Shown here: in pieces, positions 1 through 9,100 of the stretch
How the letters are laid out: each line of letters opens with the position of its first letter
Numbering within the stretch: position 1 is the stretch's first letter
NCBI GenBank assembly: GCA_028277185.1
Contig: JANQGQ010000012.1
Span: 248,001 to 312,000, forward strand
From: Woeseiaceae bacterium
GTDB lineage: Bacteria > Pseudomonadota > Gammaproteobacteria > Steroidobacterales > Woeseiaceae
Reading direction: 5' to 3'
Length of the DNA: 64,000 nt
Notes under the pieces: model-generated
Seen by the model: the letters and a program-made list of their open reading frames with translations, nothing else
Databases searched by the model: none
Told to the model about the DNA's origin: nothing
Position numbers and translations under genes: made by a program

Positions 1-685
1 CGCGCCCCCCTGGCACTACCTCGTGCCCTTCTCGGCCGGATCCCTGCTGTCAACGGCTGCAGATGTCGCAAGGTATCGGCGCGCTGTGTTCCAATCGGAC
101 AAGATCAGCCGCCGCCTTCGGGATCTGGTCACCCGAACGACGTCACTGCAGGACGGAACCGAGCTGCAGTACGCTCTCGGTGGCCTCGTGAGTTCGAACT
201 TCCACGGTCACCGGAAGTATTCGCACTCCGGCGAGATCTATGGCTATTTTGCCAATCATGCCCATTATCCGGCGCTGGACCTGACTGTCGTCGTGCTTTC
301 AAACCGCAAAGGCGCCACTCCTTCACCGGTAGCACTCGAAAGAAAGATTTCGCGGGTCGTGCTCAATATCCCCCAACCCGACATCGACGACATCGCTCTG
401 GAAAAACGAGAGCTTGAGCGTTATGCCGGGGATTATGAGATCGGTCCGGTCATGTTCGGCCCATCCCAATACGGTTTTGTAGCCCGCGAAGGGCGGCTGT
501 TTCTGAAATTCGGCGGAACGTATGGTGACGCCGCGGAAGTGCCTCTGCTCGCGCAGGGTGGCGGCCTGTTCGTCATGGCCAGCAACGACGAGTGGACTTT
601 TGAATTCGACACGACGGGCGAACGTGCCTCGTCGTTCGAGATGGCGGTGCGGGATGCGACGCTGTCGGGCCGCCGGGCTGACTAG
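1..685 (+). CDS. Serine hydrolase of the beta-lactamase (class C/PBP) family, 5' end outside window
   Basis: The open frame enters from the left edge (first full codon at base 2), so the N-terminal part with the SxxK nucleophile is not visible. What remains begins with a block (GSLLSTAADVARY) typical of the region after the YxN motif in class C beta-lactamase-like serine hydrolases. It is followed by HSGEIYGY, which fits the third motif (HxG/KTG), and then VVVLSNRKG, the usual 'live enzyme' strand. The last 110 residues form an extra C-terminal domain like those found after the catalytic domain in secreted family members. Substrate unknown; D-amino peptides, esters or beta-lactams are all possible. 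The GTG at 23 is internal, not the start. Two more members of the family follow within 4 kb (1038-2252 and 2827-3957). Confidence 0.8.
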   Translation, partial: APPWHYLVPFSAGSLLSTAADVARYRRAVFQSDKISRRLRDLVTRTTSLQDGTELQYALGGLVSSNFHGHRKYSHSGEIYGYFANHAHYPALDLTVVVLSNRKGATPSPVALERKISRVVLNIPQPDIDDIALEKRELERYAGDYEIGPVMFGPSQYGFVAREGRLFLKFGGTYGDAAEVPLLAQGGGLFVMASNDEWTFEFDTTGERASSFEMAVRDATLSGRRAD

Positions 686-861
686 GAAAGCTCGCCAGAC
701 TTGTGCAGCATCTCGCGGGTTGCGGGAACTTCAGAGTGTCATAACCGCCCTGCGACACGTTCACGGATCGCCGCCAACATTCTGGAGGACCGTGTGGACG
801 TTGCGCTGGGCCTGCTGACCGAGCACGTCCGCGCACGGCCGGCCGATATCTAAAGGGTGCG

Positions 862-1026
862 CGGGGCTATTCCCGTATCGCCGAGATCCGCATGATCGAG
901 ACGATCGAGCAGGGTGCGCCGAAAACCGATTTCATGAAGGATGGGGACCGGGTGCGGGTCGAAATGCCCGATCGTCACGGCGCTTTCGTCTTCGGTGCTA
1001 TCGATCAGCGCGTGCGGAGGGGGTGA
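862..1026 (+). pseudogene. 3' remnant of a fumarylacetoacetate hydrolase (FAH) family gene
   Basis: A short in-frame stretch reads GYSRIAEIRMIETIEQG, then PKTDFMKDGDRVRVEM, and ends FGAIDQRVRRG before a TGA at 1024-1026. This is the conserved C-terminal end of FAH-family hydrolases (GYSCIAE...MIETI...FM.FGDRVRIEM). No start codon or catalytic N-terminal domain exists upstream; the frame loses resemblance to FAH before about position 862. It is therefore the tail of a deleted gene, ending 12 bases from the stop of the convergent hydrolase at 1038. A second reading frame ending at 853 (from about 749) also looks protein-like (IAANILEDRVDVALGLL), but I do not recognise it. Confidence 0.6.
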
Positions 1027-1037
1027 ACTTTTTTTCG

Positions 1038-2252
1038 TCAGAACTCCGGCTCCTCGAACCCCCCGTCGGACTTCACCGGCCAGTCGAACGCATCTTCCAC
1101 CGATTTGCGGATTTCGCTCCGCACCCACGCGCCTTCGCTGCCGTTGGTCAGCACGACCAGGCCGTCGCCGCTCTCGACGTGGCCCTCGATCCACGCGCGA
1201 TAGCTGTCGTTCGCGCCGCCGTGGTGGAACACGCGTGTCGTGCCCGCACCGTTCAGGCGCGGGCCGAGGCCGTGCCAGCTCTGCGGTTCGCGCGTCAACA
1301 TGTCGTCGCGCAGCTCGCGCGGCAGAAACGCGCCGGAGCTGTCATCGTTGATGGCGATGAGGAAGCGTGCGAGGTCGCGGGTACTGGTCCAAAGACCCGA
1401 TGCCGCCTGCTCGGGCATCGCCTCCCAGCCGCGCGGCAGTGCGGTCGGTCGGCCGCGCTCGTCATGGGCGCGCGCGATGTTGCCGTGCGATGCCGGTAAC
1501 GGGTTGACGAAAGTCGAGCGCGTCATACCGAGCGGCCCGAACACGTATCGCTGGGCGGCCGCTGCATAGGACAGGCCGGTGACGTCCTCGACGATTGCCT
1601 GACTGACCGTGATGCCGCCCCCCGAGTAATCCATCAGCTCGCCGGGCGTGGACGTTAGCCGGACCGCGTCGTTCCTGGCGGGAGGCCGGCCTTCCAGGAT
1701 CTCGACCGTCGTCGGCAGCTCGGCGCCGGGCGGGTAGTCCGCGAAGCCGTGCACGTTGAACCCGGCCGTGTGCGACAGGATGCGGCGTAGCGTGACGTCC
1801 TGCTCCGCGTTGTAGCGACTGCCGGGCACCTGCCACGACTCGAGGTACTCGTTGACGTTCGTATCGAGGTCGACGCGGCCCTCGGCGACGAGTCTGAGAA
1901 TCAGCGCCGCGTTAACCACCTTGCTAACCGAGCCGACCGAGAACACGGTATCGCCGTCCACGGGATCGTCTCGACCCGCGAGCTTCGTCCCGTAGCCCTC
2001 AAGCCACGCGATCTGACCGTTCCTGACGATCGCGATCGCGGCGCCCGGGACGCCGTAGCTGGCGAGGCGTTCGTGAATCGACCAGCGCCGTGCATCGTCC
2101 AGGCCGCGCTCCATCCGGTCGATCAGTCCGCTTTCGAACTCGAGAACGCGCGGGTCGTCCGCCGCGAGCCGCTCGGCCCTCGCGAAGCTGCCCGCGAGCG
2201 CGAAGGTCAATGTCGATACCGCGGTTAGTGCGACTATAAGGTGCTTCGTCAC
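1038..2252 (-). CDS. Secreted serine hydrolase, beta-lactamase class C-like
   Basis: About 404 residues from a GTG at 2252, chosen because GAGG lies seven bases upstream and the product then starts with a clean signal peptide (TKHLIVALTAVSTL...FARA). An in-frame ATG at 2288 has a poorer ribosome site. The frame is open up to 2684, but that upstream part overlaps a gene remnant and is not protein-like. Family motifs in order are SVSK (nucleophile Ser and base Lys), DYSGGG at the YxN position, and HHGGAND as the HxG motif. It is expected to act in the periplasm or outside the cell on peptides, esters or beta-lactams; specificity cannot be read from sequence. It is oriented opposite to its two neighbouring paralogues, with only about 15-40 percent of obvious shared motifs, so it is not a recent duplicate. 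Confidence 0.85.
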   Translation of the reverse strand: MTKHLIVALTAVSTLTFALAGSFARAERLAADDPRVLEFESGLIDRMERGLDDARRWSIHERLASYGVPGAAIAIVRNGQIAWLEGYGTKLAGRDDPVDGDTVFSVGSVSKVVNAALILRLVAEGRVDLDTNVNEYLESWQVPGSRYNAEQDVTLRRILSHTAGFNVHGFADYPPGAELPTTVEILEGRPPARNDAVRLTSTPGELMDYSGGGITVSQAIVEDVTGLSYAAAAQRYVFGPLGMTRSTFVNPLPASHGNIARAHDERGRPTALPRGWEAMPEQAASGLWTSTRDLARFLIAINDDSSGAFLPRELRDDMLTREPQSWHGLGPRLNGAGTTRVFHHGGANDSYRAWIEGHVESGDGLVVLTNGSEGAWVRSEIRKSVEDAFDWPVKSDGGFEEPEF

Positions 2253-2457
2253 GGTCGTGCCTCGGCGATGTCTGGAGAACGCCACCATGCTTCCAGTCCG
2301 CGATCGCCCGAAGCGCGACACTGGTCGTGCTCGCTCGGCGAGCAGCAAGAACTCTGTGACCTGTCCTCTCGCATTCCGGACTCCCTCCGCCTCTGCCAGT
2401 ACACTCCCCGCGCTGAGGAAGGTAACACGTTCGCTGGGCGGATAGGGGCCGGACTCC

Positions 2458-2580
2458 GGTTTATCCGAGTAACCGGAACGCCTCGTCCATCTGCTCCGGA
2501 CTCCCGACATCGCCGAGCCGTTGCTGATACAGCGCGTAGTCGGATTGAATCCTGCGTTGCAGGGCTTCGAGATGCCCGCG
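2458..2580 (-). pseudogene. Truncated, internally deleted copy of the esterase-like gene at 41899-42642
   Basis: The minus strand encodes the last residues of that protein almost exactly: HLEALQRR, IQSDYALYQQ, RLGDVGSPEQMDEAFRLLG, stop. Compared with the intact gene, two in-frame blocks are missing (about 15 and 12 residues). The DNA breakpoints lie at short repeats: GCG for the larger deletion and a GCTG-like repeat for the smaller. The similarity starts near 2458 and stops abruptly near 2580. It is embedded in an unrelated context, so it is a dead fragment rather than a gene. Confidence 0.75.
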
Positions 2581-2719
2581 CCCGAGCTGCAAGCCGTCCT
2601 GCAATACGTCGCAGAAGCCGAGTCGACGTTGCTCGATGAACTCGGTCGGGGTTCGCTCGCCATCGTGACCGGGAACTCCGGCAATCGGTGACGGATGCGG
2701 GCCCCACAACGCCGAACGG

Positions 2720-2756
2720 CCGGGCGCGAAGCAAACTCGCGCCCGGTTTTCGTTTT
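2720..2756 (+). terminator. Rho-independent terminator, plus strand, without an intact upstream gene
   Basis: A ten-base-pair GC-rich stem CCGGGCGCGA / TCGCGCCCGG with a seven-base loop is followed by TTTTCGTTTT. The U-run is on the plus strand, yet no intact plus-strand gene ends nearby. A protein-like reading frame (ELQAVLQYVAEAESTLLDEL) stops with TGA at 2689-2691, 29 bases upstream, and is cut off at about 2575 where the esterase remnant begins. The terminator probably belonged to that lost gene. Confidence 0.85.
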
Positions 2757-2826
2757 GCCTGATACACTTTCTCTCGCTCCGGGGATGGATGCTGGCTGTG
2801 TTGGTTTCCGTCAAGAGGAATTCCCA

Positions 2827-3957
2827 GTGAAAACTCGCAACATCGCGATCGGCGTTCTCGCCGTCGTTGCGGCCGGAGTCGTCGCTTTTGCCATCTGGTT
2901 CAACAGCAGTCTGGACGTGCCGCCGCTCGAGGTCGGTGCCGATGCGTCTCAGACAAGCCGGCTCGAGGCCGTGGACGCCTGGCTGACCGGGCTTCACGAG
3001 GCACACAAGTTCAATGGCGGCGTGCTGCTGGCGCGCGAGGGGCGGCCGTTGCTGATGAAAACCTATGGCGTCGCCGATCACGAAGGTCGGGTGCCGTTAT
3101 CGACGCGTTCGCTGTTCCGGCTGGCTTCTGTATCAAAGCAGTTCACGGCGGCGGGCGTCCTGAGCCTCGTCGAATCGGGCAGCCTCGAGCTTGACCAGTC
3201 CGTGAGTACTTATTTGCCGGGATTTCCTTACCCAGGCGTCACGGTTGCGCAGCTTCTGAACATGACGTCCGGTATTCCCGACGTGTACTTCGAGCTCGCC
3301 GACGAGGAGCGCCAAAGTCTCGGCAACACGCTGAGCGTCGCCGAAGTTGCCCAGCTGTTCATTGCGAAGGCGCCGCCGGCGGTCTCCGCACCGGGCGCGC
3401 AGTTCGCTTACAGCAACAGCAGCTATGTGCTGCTCGCCGCCATCATCGAGAGGGTAAGCGGCTCGGGTTTCGAGGCCTTTATGCGAAACGCCGTTTTCGG
3501 CCGTCTCGGAATGCGCCACTGTCGCGTCTGGAATCTGGAGTCCCGGGACGAGGGATTTGCCGGTCAGGTCGGATCGTTCATGCAACTGGGCGCGAGCCGG
3601 TCGCTTCTCAGCCCGACCTGGGTCGATGGCGTCGCGGGCGATGGAGCGGTGTTCTGTAGTCTCGAGGATTTGCTGATCTGGGACCGTGCCTGGGCGGAGC
3701 AACGATTTCTTCGGTCTGAGCTTCTGGCGCGCGCGCTGGCACCCGCGACGCTGGCCGATGGCAGCACGAGTGACTACGGCTTTGGCTGGTTTCTGGCCGA
3801 CGACCATGTCTGGCACGGCGGAGGCTGGCTGGGCGCGCGCACCTATCTGGCGCGCTACCCGGACGAGGAACTGCTGCTGGTGGTTCTCGACAATTCGAAG
3901 AATCCGCGGATCGATGCCATCGTTCAGGAACTGACGAGGGCGTTGACCGCGGGCTGA
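2827..3957 (+). CDS. Membrane-anchored serine hydrolase, beta-lactamase class C-like
   Basis: 376 residues from a GTG at 2827; GAGG at 2814-2819 supports this start over earlier in-frame codons. Residues 1-25 form one hydrophobic segment (KTRNIAIGVLAVVAAGVVAFAIWF) with no clear cleavage site, so the enzyme is probably anchored in the inner membrane facing the periplasm. Motifs follow in order: ASVSKQF (Ser nucleophile with Lys), FAYSNSSY (YxN) and WHGGGW (HxG). All catalytic residues of the family are present. It lies just after an orphan terminator, so it is likely transcribed from its own promoter. The substrate is unknown. Confidence 0.88.
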   Translation: MKTRNIAIGVLAVVAAGVVAFAIWFNSSLDVPPLEVGADASQTSRLEAVDAWLTGLHEAHKFNGGVLLAREGRPLLMKTYGVADHEGRVPLSTRSLFRLASVSKQFTAAGVLSLVESGSLELDQSVSTYLPGFPYPGVTVAQLLNMTSGIPDVYFELADEERQSLGNTLSVAEVAQLFIAKAPPAVSAPGAQFAYSNSSYVLLAAIIERVSGSGFEAFMRNAVFGRLGMRHCRVWNLESRDEGFAGQVGSFMQLGASRSLLSPTWVDGVAGDGAVFCSLEDLLIWDRAWAEQRFLRSELLARALAPATLADGSTSDYGFGWFLADDHVWHGGGWLGARTYLARYPDEELLLVVLDNSKNPRIDAIVQELTRALTAG

Positions 3958-4122
3958 AGGACTCTCAGCCTCGTTCTCCTCTCACTGAAGGACTGAGGTA
4001 AGAGCTGAATGTGTCACACATGTGTTGGGATTTCACAGTTGGGAAGATCGTCGGATCGATTCGGATACCGTGCCATCTGCGACCGCCACGTCGGTTTCGA
4101 CGGTCGGTAGTGCTCCTCTTGA

Positions 4123-4307
4123 CCAAATGCACCGCCGAGCTTTCCGCTGCTGATCGAGTTTTTCGTCGTGCTGATCCTGATCTCCATTGCCGGTCATGCG
4201 CTGATCGCCGCGCTGAGGCCCGACGAAGCCAATGTCTTGCTCGACGAGCGGGAAAAGCGCGTGCACGACAGGGCCGGCAATTGGTCGGGTATCATGCTCG
4301 GTTATAA
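4123..4307 (+). pseudogene. Fragment of a small membrane protein (DUF2178-like)
   Basis: Between a TGA at 4120-4122 and the protease gene there is a protein-like frame with one strong transmembrane segment (LLIEFFVVLILISIAGHAL) followed by DEREKRVHDRAGNWSGIMLG. The pattern DER...I..RA...G after a membrane helix is what DUF2178-type membrane proteins show. No second half follows: the frame runs into the start of the next gene out of frame with it. I call it a truncated remnant; a very short real protein starting at the GTG at 4168 cannot be excluded. Confidence 0.35.
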
Positions 4308-4327
4308 GTGCCCGGAGCGAATATCCC

Positions 4328-5356
4328 ATGAAAATCATTCACTACTGCTGGGGGATGCTGCTCGCTATCGTATCGATGTTTTCGTCGGAGGCGGCCGCAA
4401 ACGATTACGCAAAGCTCTTCAAAGAGGCCGTCGAGTCCGTGGTGGTCATCTACACCGTCGAGCGTCAGATTGCGGGACAGCGGGGGCAGGGTGAGGTGGC
4501 GCTGCCGGGACTCGGGTCGGGTTTCCTGGTCGACGACCAGGGACACGTAATGACGGCGGCGCATGTCGTGCAGACGGCCGATCTGGTCGAGGTCGAGTTT
4601 ATTGACGGCACCAAGGTAACGGCGTCGGTCGTTGCGTCCGATCCGGTCAAGGATCTTGCGCTGCTCAAACTGGATAAGCTGCCCGAACGAATCAGGCCCG
4701 TGACCCTGGCCGATTCCGACAAGGTGAGCATTGGTGAAGAGATATTCATCATTGGCGCTCCCTACGGCCTGTCGCATACGCTGACGGTCGGCCACATATC
4801 GGCACGGCACGGCAACGACGACGGTTACATGGGGGCCATTCAGGCAGAGACGTTCCAAACCGATGCGGCAATCAACCAGGGCAACTCCGGCGGCCCCATG
4901 TTCAATCGACGTGGCGAAGTCATCGGTATTGTGAGTCACATCCGCAGCCAGTCCGGCGGCTCGGACGGCCTCGGTTTTGCGGTGACGTCGAACGCGGCAG
5001 TCGATGCCCTGCTCGAACACCCGATGTCCTGGTCCGGGATGACTGGCATATTGCTGACAGGCGCGCTTGCCGATGCTTTGAATGTGCCGCAGGCTGCCGG
5101 TTTTCTCATACAGAAAATTGCCGCCAATTCGCCGGCGTCGCGGATGGGGCTGAGGGCCAGCCGGGTGCCGGCCAGTATTGCCGGGCAGGAACTGTTTATT
5201 GGCGGGGACATCATTCTGTCGGTCGGCGGTATGGCCGTGTCGCCAAACATGACGGCCGAATTTCGTGAGGTTATTTCGAAAGGAGGTGCGCGCGGCGAGA
5301 TTTCCGTGACAGTGCTCAGAGAAGGAGAGGTCATTGTCTTTCAGGCACCGTTGTGA
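4328..5356 (+). CDS. HtrA/DegP-like trypsin-fold serine protease with PDZ domain
   Basis: 342 residues from the ATG at 4328, with GGAG nine bases upstream. A signal peptide (residues 1-24) ends in SSEAAA. The protease domain shows the whole triad: His79 in TAAHVV, Asp109 in DPVKDLALL and Ser187 in GNSGGPMF. A single C-terminal PDZ-like domain carries IQKIAANSPASRMGLR and GGDIILSVGG. The layout matches short DegS/DegQ-like periplasmic proteases with one PDZ domain, which degrade or sense misfolded envelope proteins. No operon partner is evident. An earlier in-frame start at 4232 would read through the membrane-protein remnant and lacks a ribosome site. Confidence 0.9.
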   Translation: MKIIHYCWGMLLAIVSMFSSEAAANDYAKLFKEAVESVVVIYTVERQIAGQRGQGEVALPGLGSGFLVDDQGHVMTAAHVVQTADLVEVEFIDGTKVTASVVASDPVKDLALLKLDKLPERIRPVTLADSDKVSIGEEIFIIGAPYGLSHTLTVGHISARHGNDDGYMGAIQAETFQTDAAINQGNSGGPMFNRRGEVIGIVSHIRSQSGGSDGLGFAVTSNAAVDALLEHPMSWSGMTGILLTGALADALNVPQAAGFLIQKIAANSPASRMGLRASRVPASIAGQELFIGGDIILSVGGMAVSPNMTAEFREVISKGGARGEISVTVLREGEVIVFQAPL

Positions 5357-6154
5357 GGATCAGTTCGACGACCTGGTTTACCGGACGAAATCGACTGTAC
5401 CTCTACTTCGAACGAACGAACCATTCATGATACCGACCTCATATTCCGGCAGCAGAAAATCATACGTTTCTTTCGTCTGACCTTCTGGCGGAGATGCGGA
5501 CCGAATCACGTGATTCGCTATGGGCCGACGGGACTAAACAAGATATTTTGGCGCTACCGGGAGTCCTTTTGTAAGCTGGCAGTTGCCCCTTAGCTGCGGA
5601 GCTTCGATTTGCCAGATGAGTGCTTTGGAGACCGAGCCTTCCTCTGCACATCGACGGCGGCCGAGTTCACCAGCATGCGAAAGTTCGGCGAATAAACAGA
5701 ATTGGATCGCACCCGAGAAGCATCCCTTCACGTGCAACTCGTCACCTTGGTTTGCGAATTACGTTCGTAGGGCTTGCCCTGGCAAGCATTGGCCGTAATT
5801 GCTTGCCATTGCTTTGCGCATGCGTCGATTCCGAGCCGCCGTCTGCATCTCTAAATCATAGCGGCGTCAGCGGGGAGGCCATCCGGGTGGCGCTCGGCGG
5901 CGTCTGGCGGGCGGCGACACGGCCGGGTTCGACAGGCGCCGCGGCACCGCCGGCGAAAGCCGCGCGTCTCGCCATTCAGTCGGGCTTGCCGGACTGGCCT
6001 CGTACGCCCTGCGTGCTATCCTTAAGTTACATAAGAAACAAGAAATGCCCGATCACTGCAGGATTTCGACAGTGATCGATGTCCGCCAACGATCAGACCA
6101 TAGACGCCGCCGCAAGAAGTGGACGGGTCTGATTTGACATAAGGGAAAATCAAA
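5357..6154. other. Long intergenic region (about 800 bases), no convincing gene
   Basis: Several short open frames exist on the plus strand, but none has family-like motifs, a good ribosome site or a signal peptide. Around 5540-5760 the base composition drops compared with the flanks. The last 150 bases hold the inverted repeat at 6050-6078 and the leader of the subtilisin gene. The length suggests lost genes or an untranslated regulatory leader; I see no transposase, tRNA or attachment-site remnant. Confidence 0.5.
6050..6078. promoter_or_regulatory. Inverted repeat upstream of the subtilisin gene
   Basis: CGATCACTG and CAGTGATCG form perfect nine-base arms separated by 11 bases, 77 bases before the ATG at 6155. 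It could be a dimeric repressor operator or a hairpin in the leader RNA. There is no U-run after it, so it is not a standard terminator. Confidence 0.45.
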
Positions 6155-9100
6155 ATGACCAATCGCACGAACAGGAGGTTACTAGCGCGTCTCGGCGTGG
6201 GGTTGTCGAGCGCGTTGCTTACAGCAGGCACCGCGTCGGCGGCGATGCCCGGGAAATCGGTATCCGCGGATGGGGCGGAGCGGGCACAGCAGCAAAAGCT
6301 CGCTACCCCGCTGCACATCGACTACGCAACGCTGCGTAAGATCGACCCGGCGCTGTTCAATGAATCGGGCGAAGTCGAGGTACTGATCCGGCTCAAGGGC
6401 GACCCGGCCGCGGTGGCGGACATGGCGTCCCCTGGGTCCGGTCCGGCGGCCAAGTCGCGGATCATGGCCGATCAGACGAGCTTCATCAGCCGCGGCCGCG
6501 GTATGGCGCGCTCGATGAAGGTGACCGGTTCCACCCAGGTTGCCATTAACGCGGTGTTTGCCAAGGTATTGTCGCCGGAACTGATGCGACTGGCCGAAGA
6601 CGCCGAAGTTGAGCGGATCAGCATGGTGCGCCACTACGAGCTGCACCTCGCGGAAACCGTGCCGCAGATCGGTGCCGCTGCCCTGCAGAAACGCTGGATT
6701 ACGGGCCGCGGCGTGAAGGTCGCCGTGCTCGACTCCGGCATCGACTATACCCACGAAGCGTTCGGCGGTCCCGGAACTGCGGCGGCGTATGCCGCCGCGT
6801 ACGGGCCTGGCGACGGCTCCGGTTCCGAAGTGGAGACTCGCGACGGGCTGTTCCCAACGAAGAAGGTGGTTGAAGGTTTCGACTTCGTCGGCGAGGTCTG
6901 GCCGTTCGGTGAACGTACCGAGGACGATGATCCGATTGCCGCGACCGACGTCGGCAACTTCGGCGGCCACGGCACCCACGTCGCCGACATCGTCGGCGGC
7001 ATCTCGGAGGGCGCGCCGGGTGTCGCACCGGGCGTCAAGCTTTATGCCGTGAAGACCTGCGCCGCGTTTTCGCCGTCTTGTAACGGCGTTGCGCTGATCA
7101 AGGGCGTCGAGTATTCGATTGATCCGAACGGCGACGGGGATACGAGGGACCGCGTCGACATCATGAACATGTCGCTCGGCTCGGATTTCGGCCAGGCTTT
7201 CGACGACGACCTCGCCTACGCAACCAACATCGCAACGCAGGCAGGCATCCTGACGGTTGCCTCGGCCGGCAACGGCGGCGACGTTCCGTTCATCACCGGC
7301 ACGCCGGCCGCCGCCTCGACCGCGCTGTCGGTGGCGCAGACGCAGGTTGCGTCCGCGGTCAACGCGACGGCCATGCAGGTCATCCAACCCGAGGCACTGG
7401 CCGGCAACTACGAGGCCGTGTTCCAGTCCTGGTCGGCGCCGCTGGAAGCGCCGCAGCAGGGTATCGTCACCTACGGCGATCCCGGCGATGCGGCCAATGC
7501 CAACGGCTGCCTGCCGTTTTCGGGAGCCGTCAGCGGCATCGTGATGGTCGACCGCGGCGTCTGTAGCTTTACTGCGAAGATCGCCAATATCCAGGATGCC
7601 GGCGGCTCGCTGGGCATCATCGGCCTGATAACGCCCGAGGCGCCGTTCAACGGCGGTGACGCCGGCGACCGGCCGGCCAGCGGCGTGTTCGAGATTGCCG
7701 GTTTCCAGATCGGCCAGGCGGACGCCGACATCCTGCGCGCGGGTGGCGCTGAGGTGCGTTTCGACCCCGACGTGTCGTTCACCGACTTCCCGGCACTAAT
7801 GGTGGATGGCTCATCGCGCGGGCCGGGCTACTTCGGCAGCGATCTCAAGCCCGAAATCGGTGCCCCCGGCGCGTCCGTCTCGGCGTCTTCGTCAACCGGA
7901 ACCGGCAACAACGCCTTCGGCGGCACGTCCGGCGCAGCGCCGATGGTTGCGGGCTCCGCGGCACTGGTGATGAGCGTCTACCCGTGGCGTTCGCCGGCCG
8001 AGATCAAGGCCGTGCTGATGAACACGGCGCAGACCGGTGCAGTCAACAGCCGGGCAGGCGACCCGGCACCGATCAGCCGCGTGGGCGGCGGTGAAGTCCG
8101 CGCCGATGCGGCCCTGTTTTCCCCGGTTGCAGCCTGGGACAAGGAGAACCTGAAGGGCGGCCTGGCGTTCGGCCTGCAGGAAGTCGACGGCATCGTCACC
8201 CTCGAGAAGAAGGTGAAGATCCGCAACTACAGCTTCCGCCGCGTCAGGTACAAGGCGACGCCGACATTCCTCAATGAGGATGACGAGATGTCCGGCGCGA
8301 TCAGCGTCGAGATCCACCCGAGGAACGTGTCGATCCGGCCGTGGCGCAGCAGGACCGTCACGGTGCGCATGACCATCGACGGCAACCTGCTGCCCGGCAA
8401 CTTCATGAACGACGGGTCCGGCGGCGGCAACCCCGCCAACCTGACGCTGAACGAGTATGACGGCTATATCGTGTTCGAATCGAAGAACAAAAAGAGGAGG
8501 TTCAGCTGGTTCGATCTCGAGCAGGACTTCACGATGCCGTGGCACGTCCTGCCCCGCAGGGCAGCGCGTGTCGTGCCCGACTCCGATGAGCTACTGATCG
8601 ACGAGGGCGGCTTCGGCGTGGTTGGCCTGACCAACCTCGGCGCGGGCACCGCACAGAACGACGTGTACTCGCTGCTTCACCTGGCGACCGAACAGCCGCC
8701 GCGCGGACCGGAAGGCAGCGGCAACCCGAACCCGGCGCTCGAGGCGCTGGGCGTGCAGACGATCGGCTTCCCGGACGGTACCTGTGAGGCGCCGGACGGT
8801 GCCACCGACTTCGGTACGGCTTTTGCGTTCCACTACTGGGAGCGTCAGGCGCTGGCCCTCTGGCCGGGACTCGCGGGTATCTTCCTCGATACCGACGGGG
8901 ACGGCGTCAACGACTACGATGTCTTCAACCTGCCGCTCCGTTTCTTCAACCCGGATCTCTTCACGGGCGATCAGCGCAACGTTACCGTCGTCGCGGACAT
9001 TGCTGCAGGCACGTCAACGGCGTTCTTCTTCACCGAGCACGCGACAAATACGGCCAACCAGGTGCTCCTGATCTGTAATTCGCAAATCGGCAATCCGGCG

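Noticed and set aside
1023-1499. Open plus-strand frames across the serine hydrolase at 1038-2252
   Set aside because: They are antisense shadows in high-GC DNA without family motifs; the minus strand carries SxxK, YxN-like and HxG motifs.
5583-6075. Possible small genes in the 800-base gap before the subtilisin gene
   Set aside because: No ribosome site, signal peptide or family-like pattern; composition differs from the coding regions.
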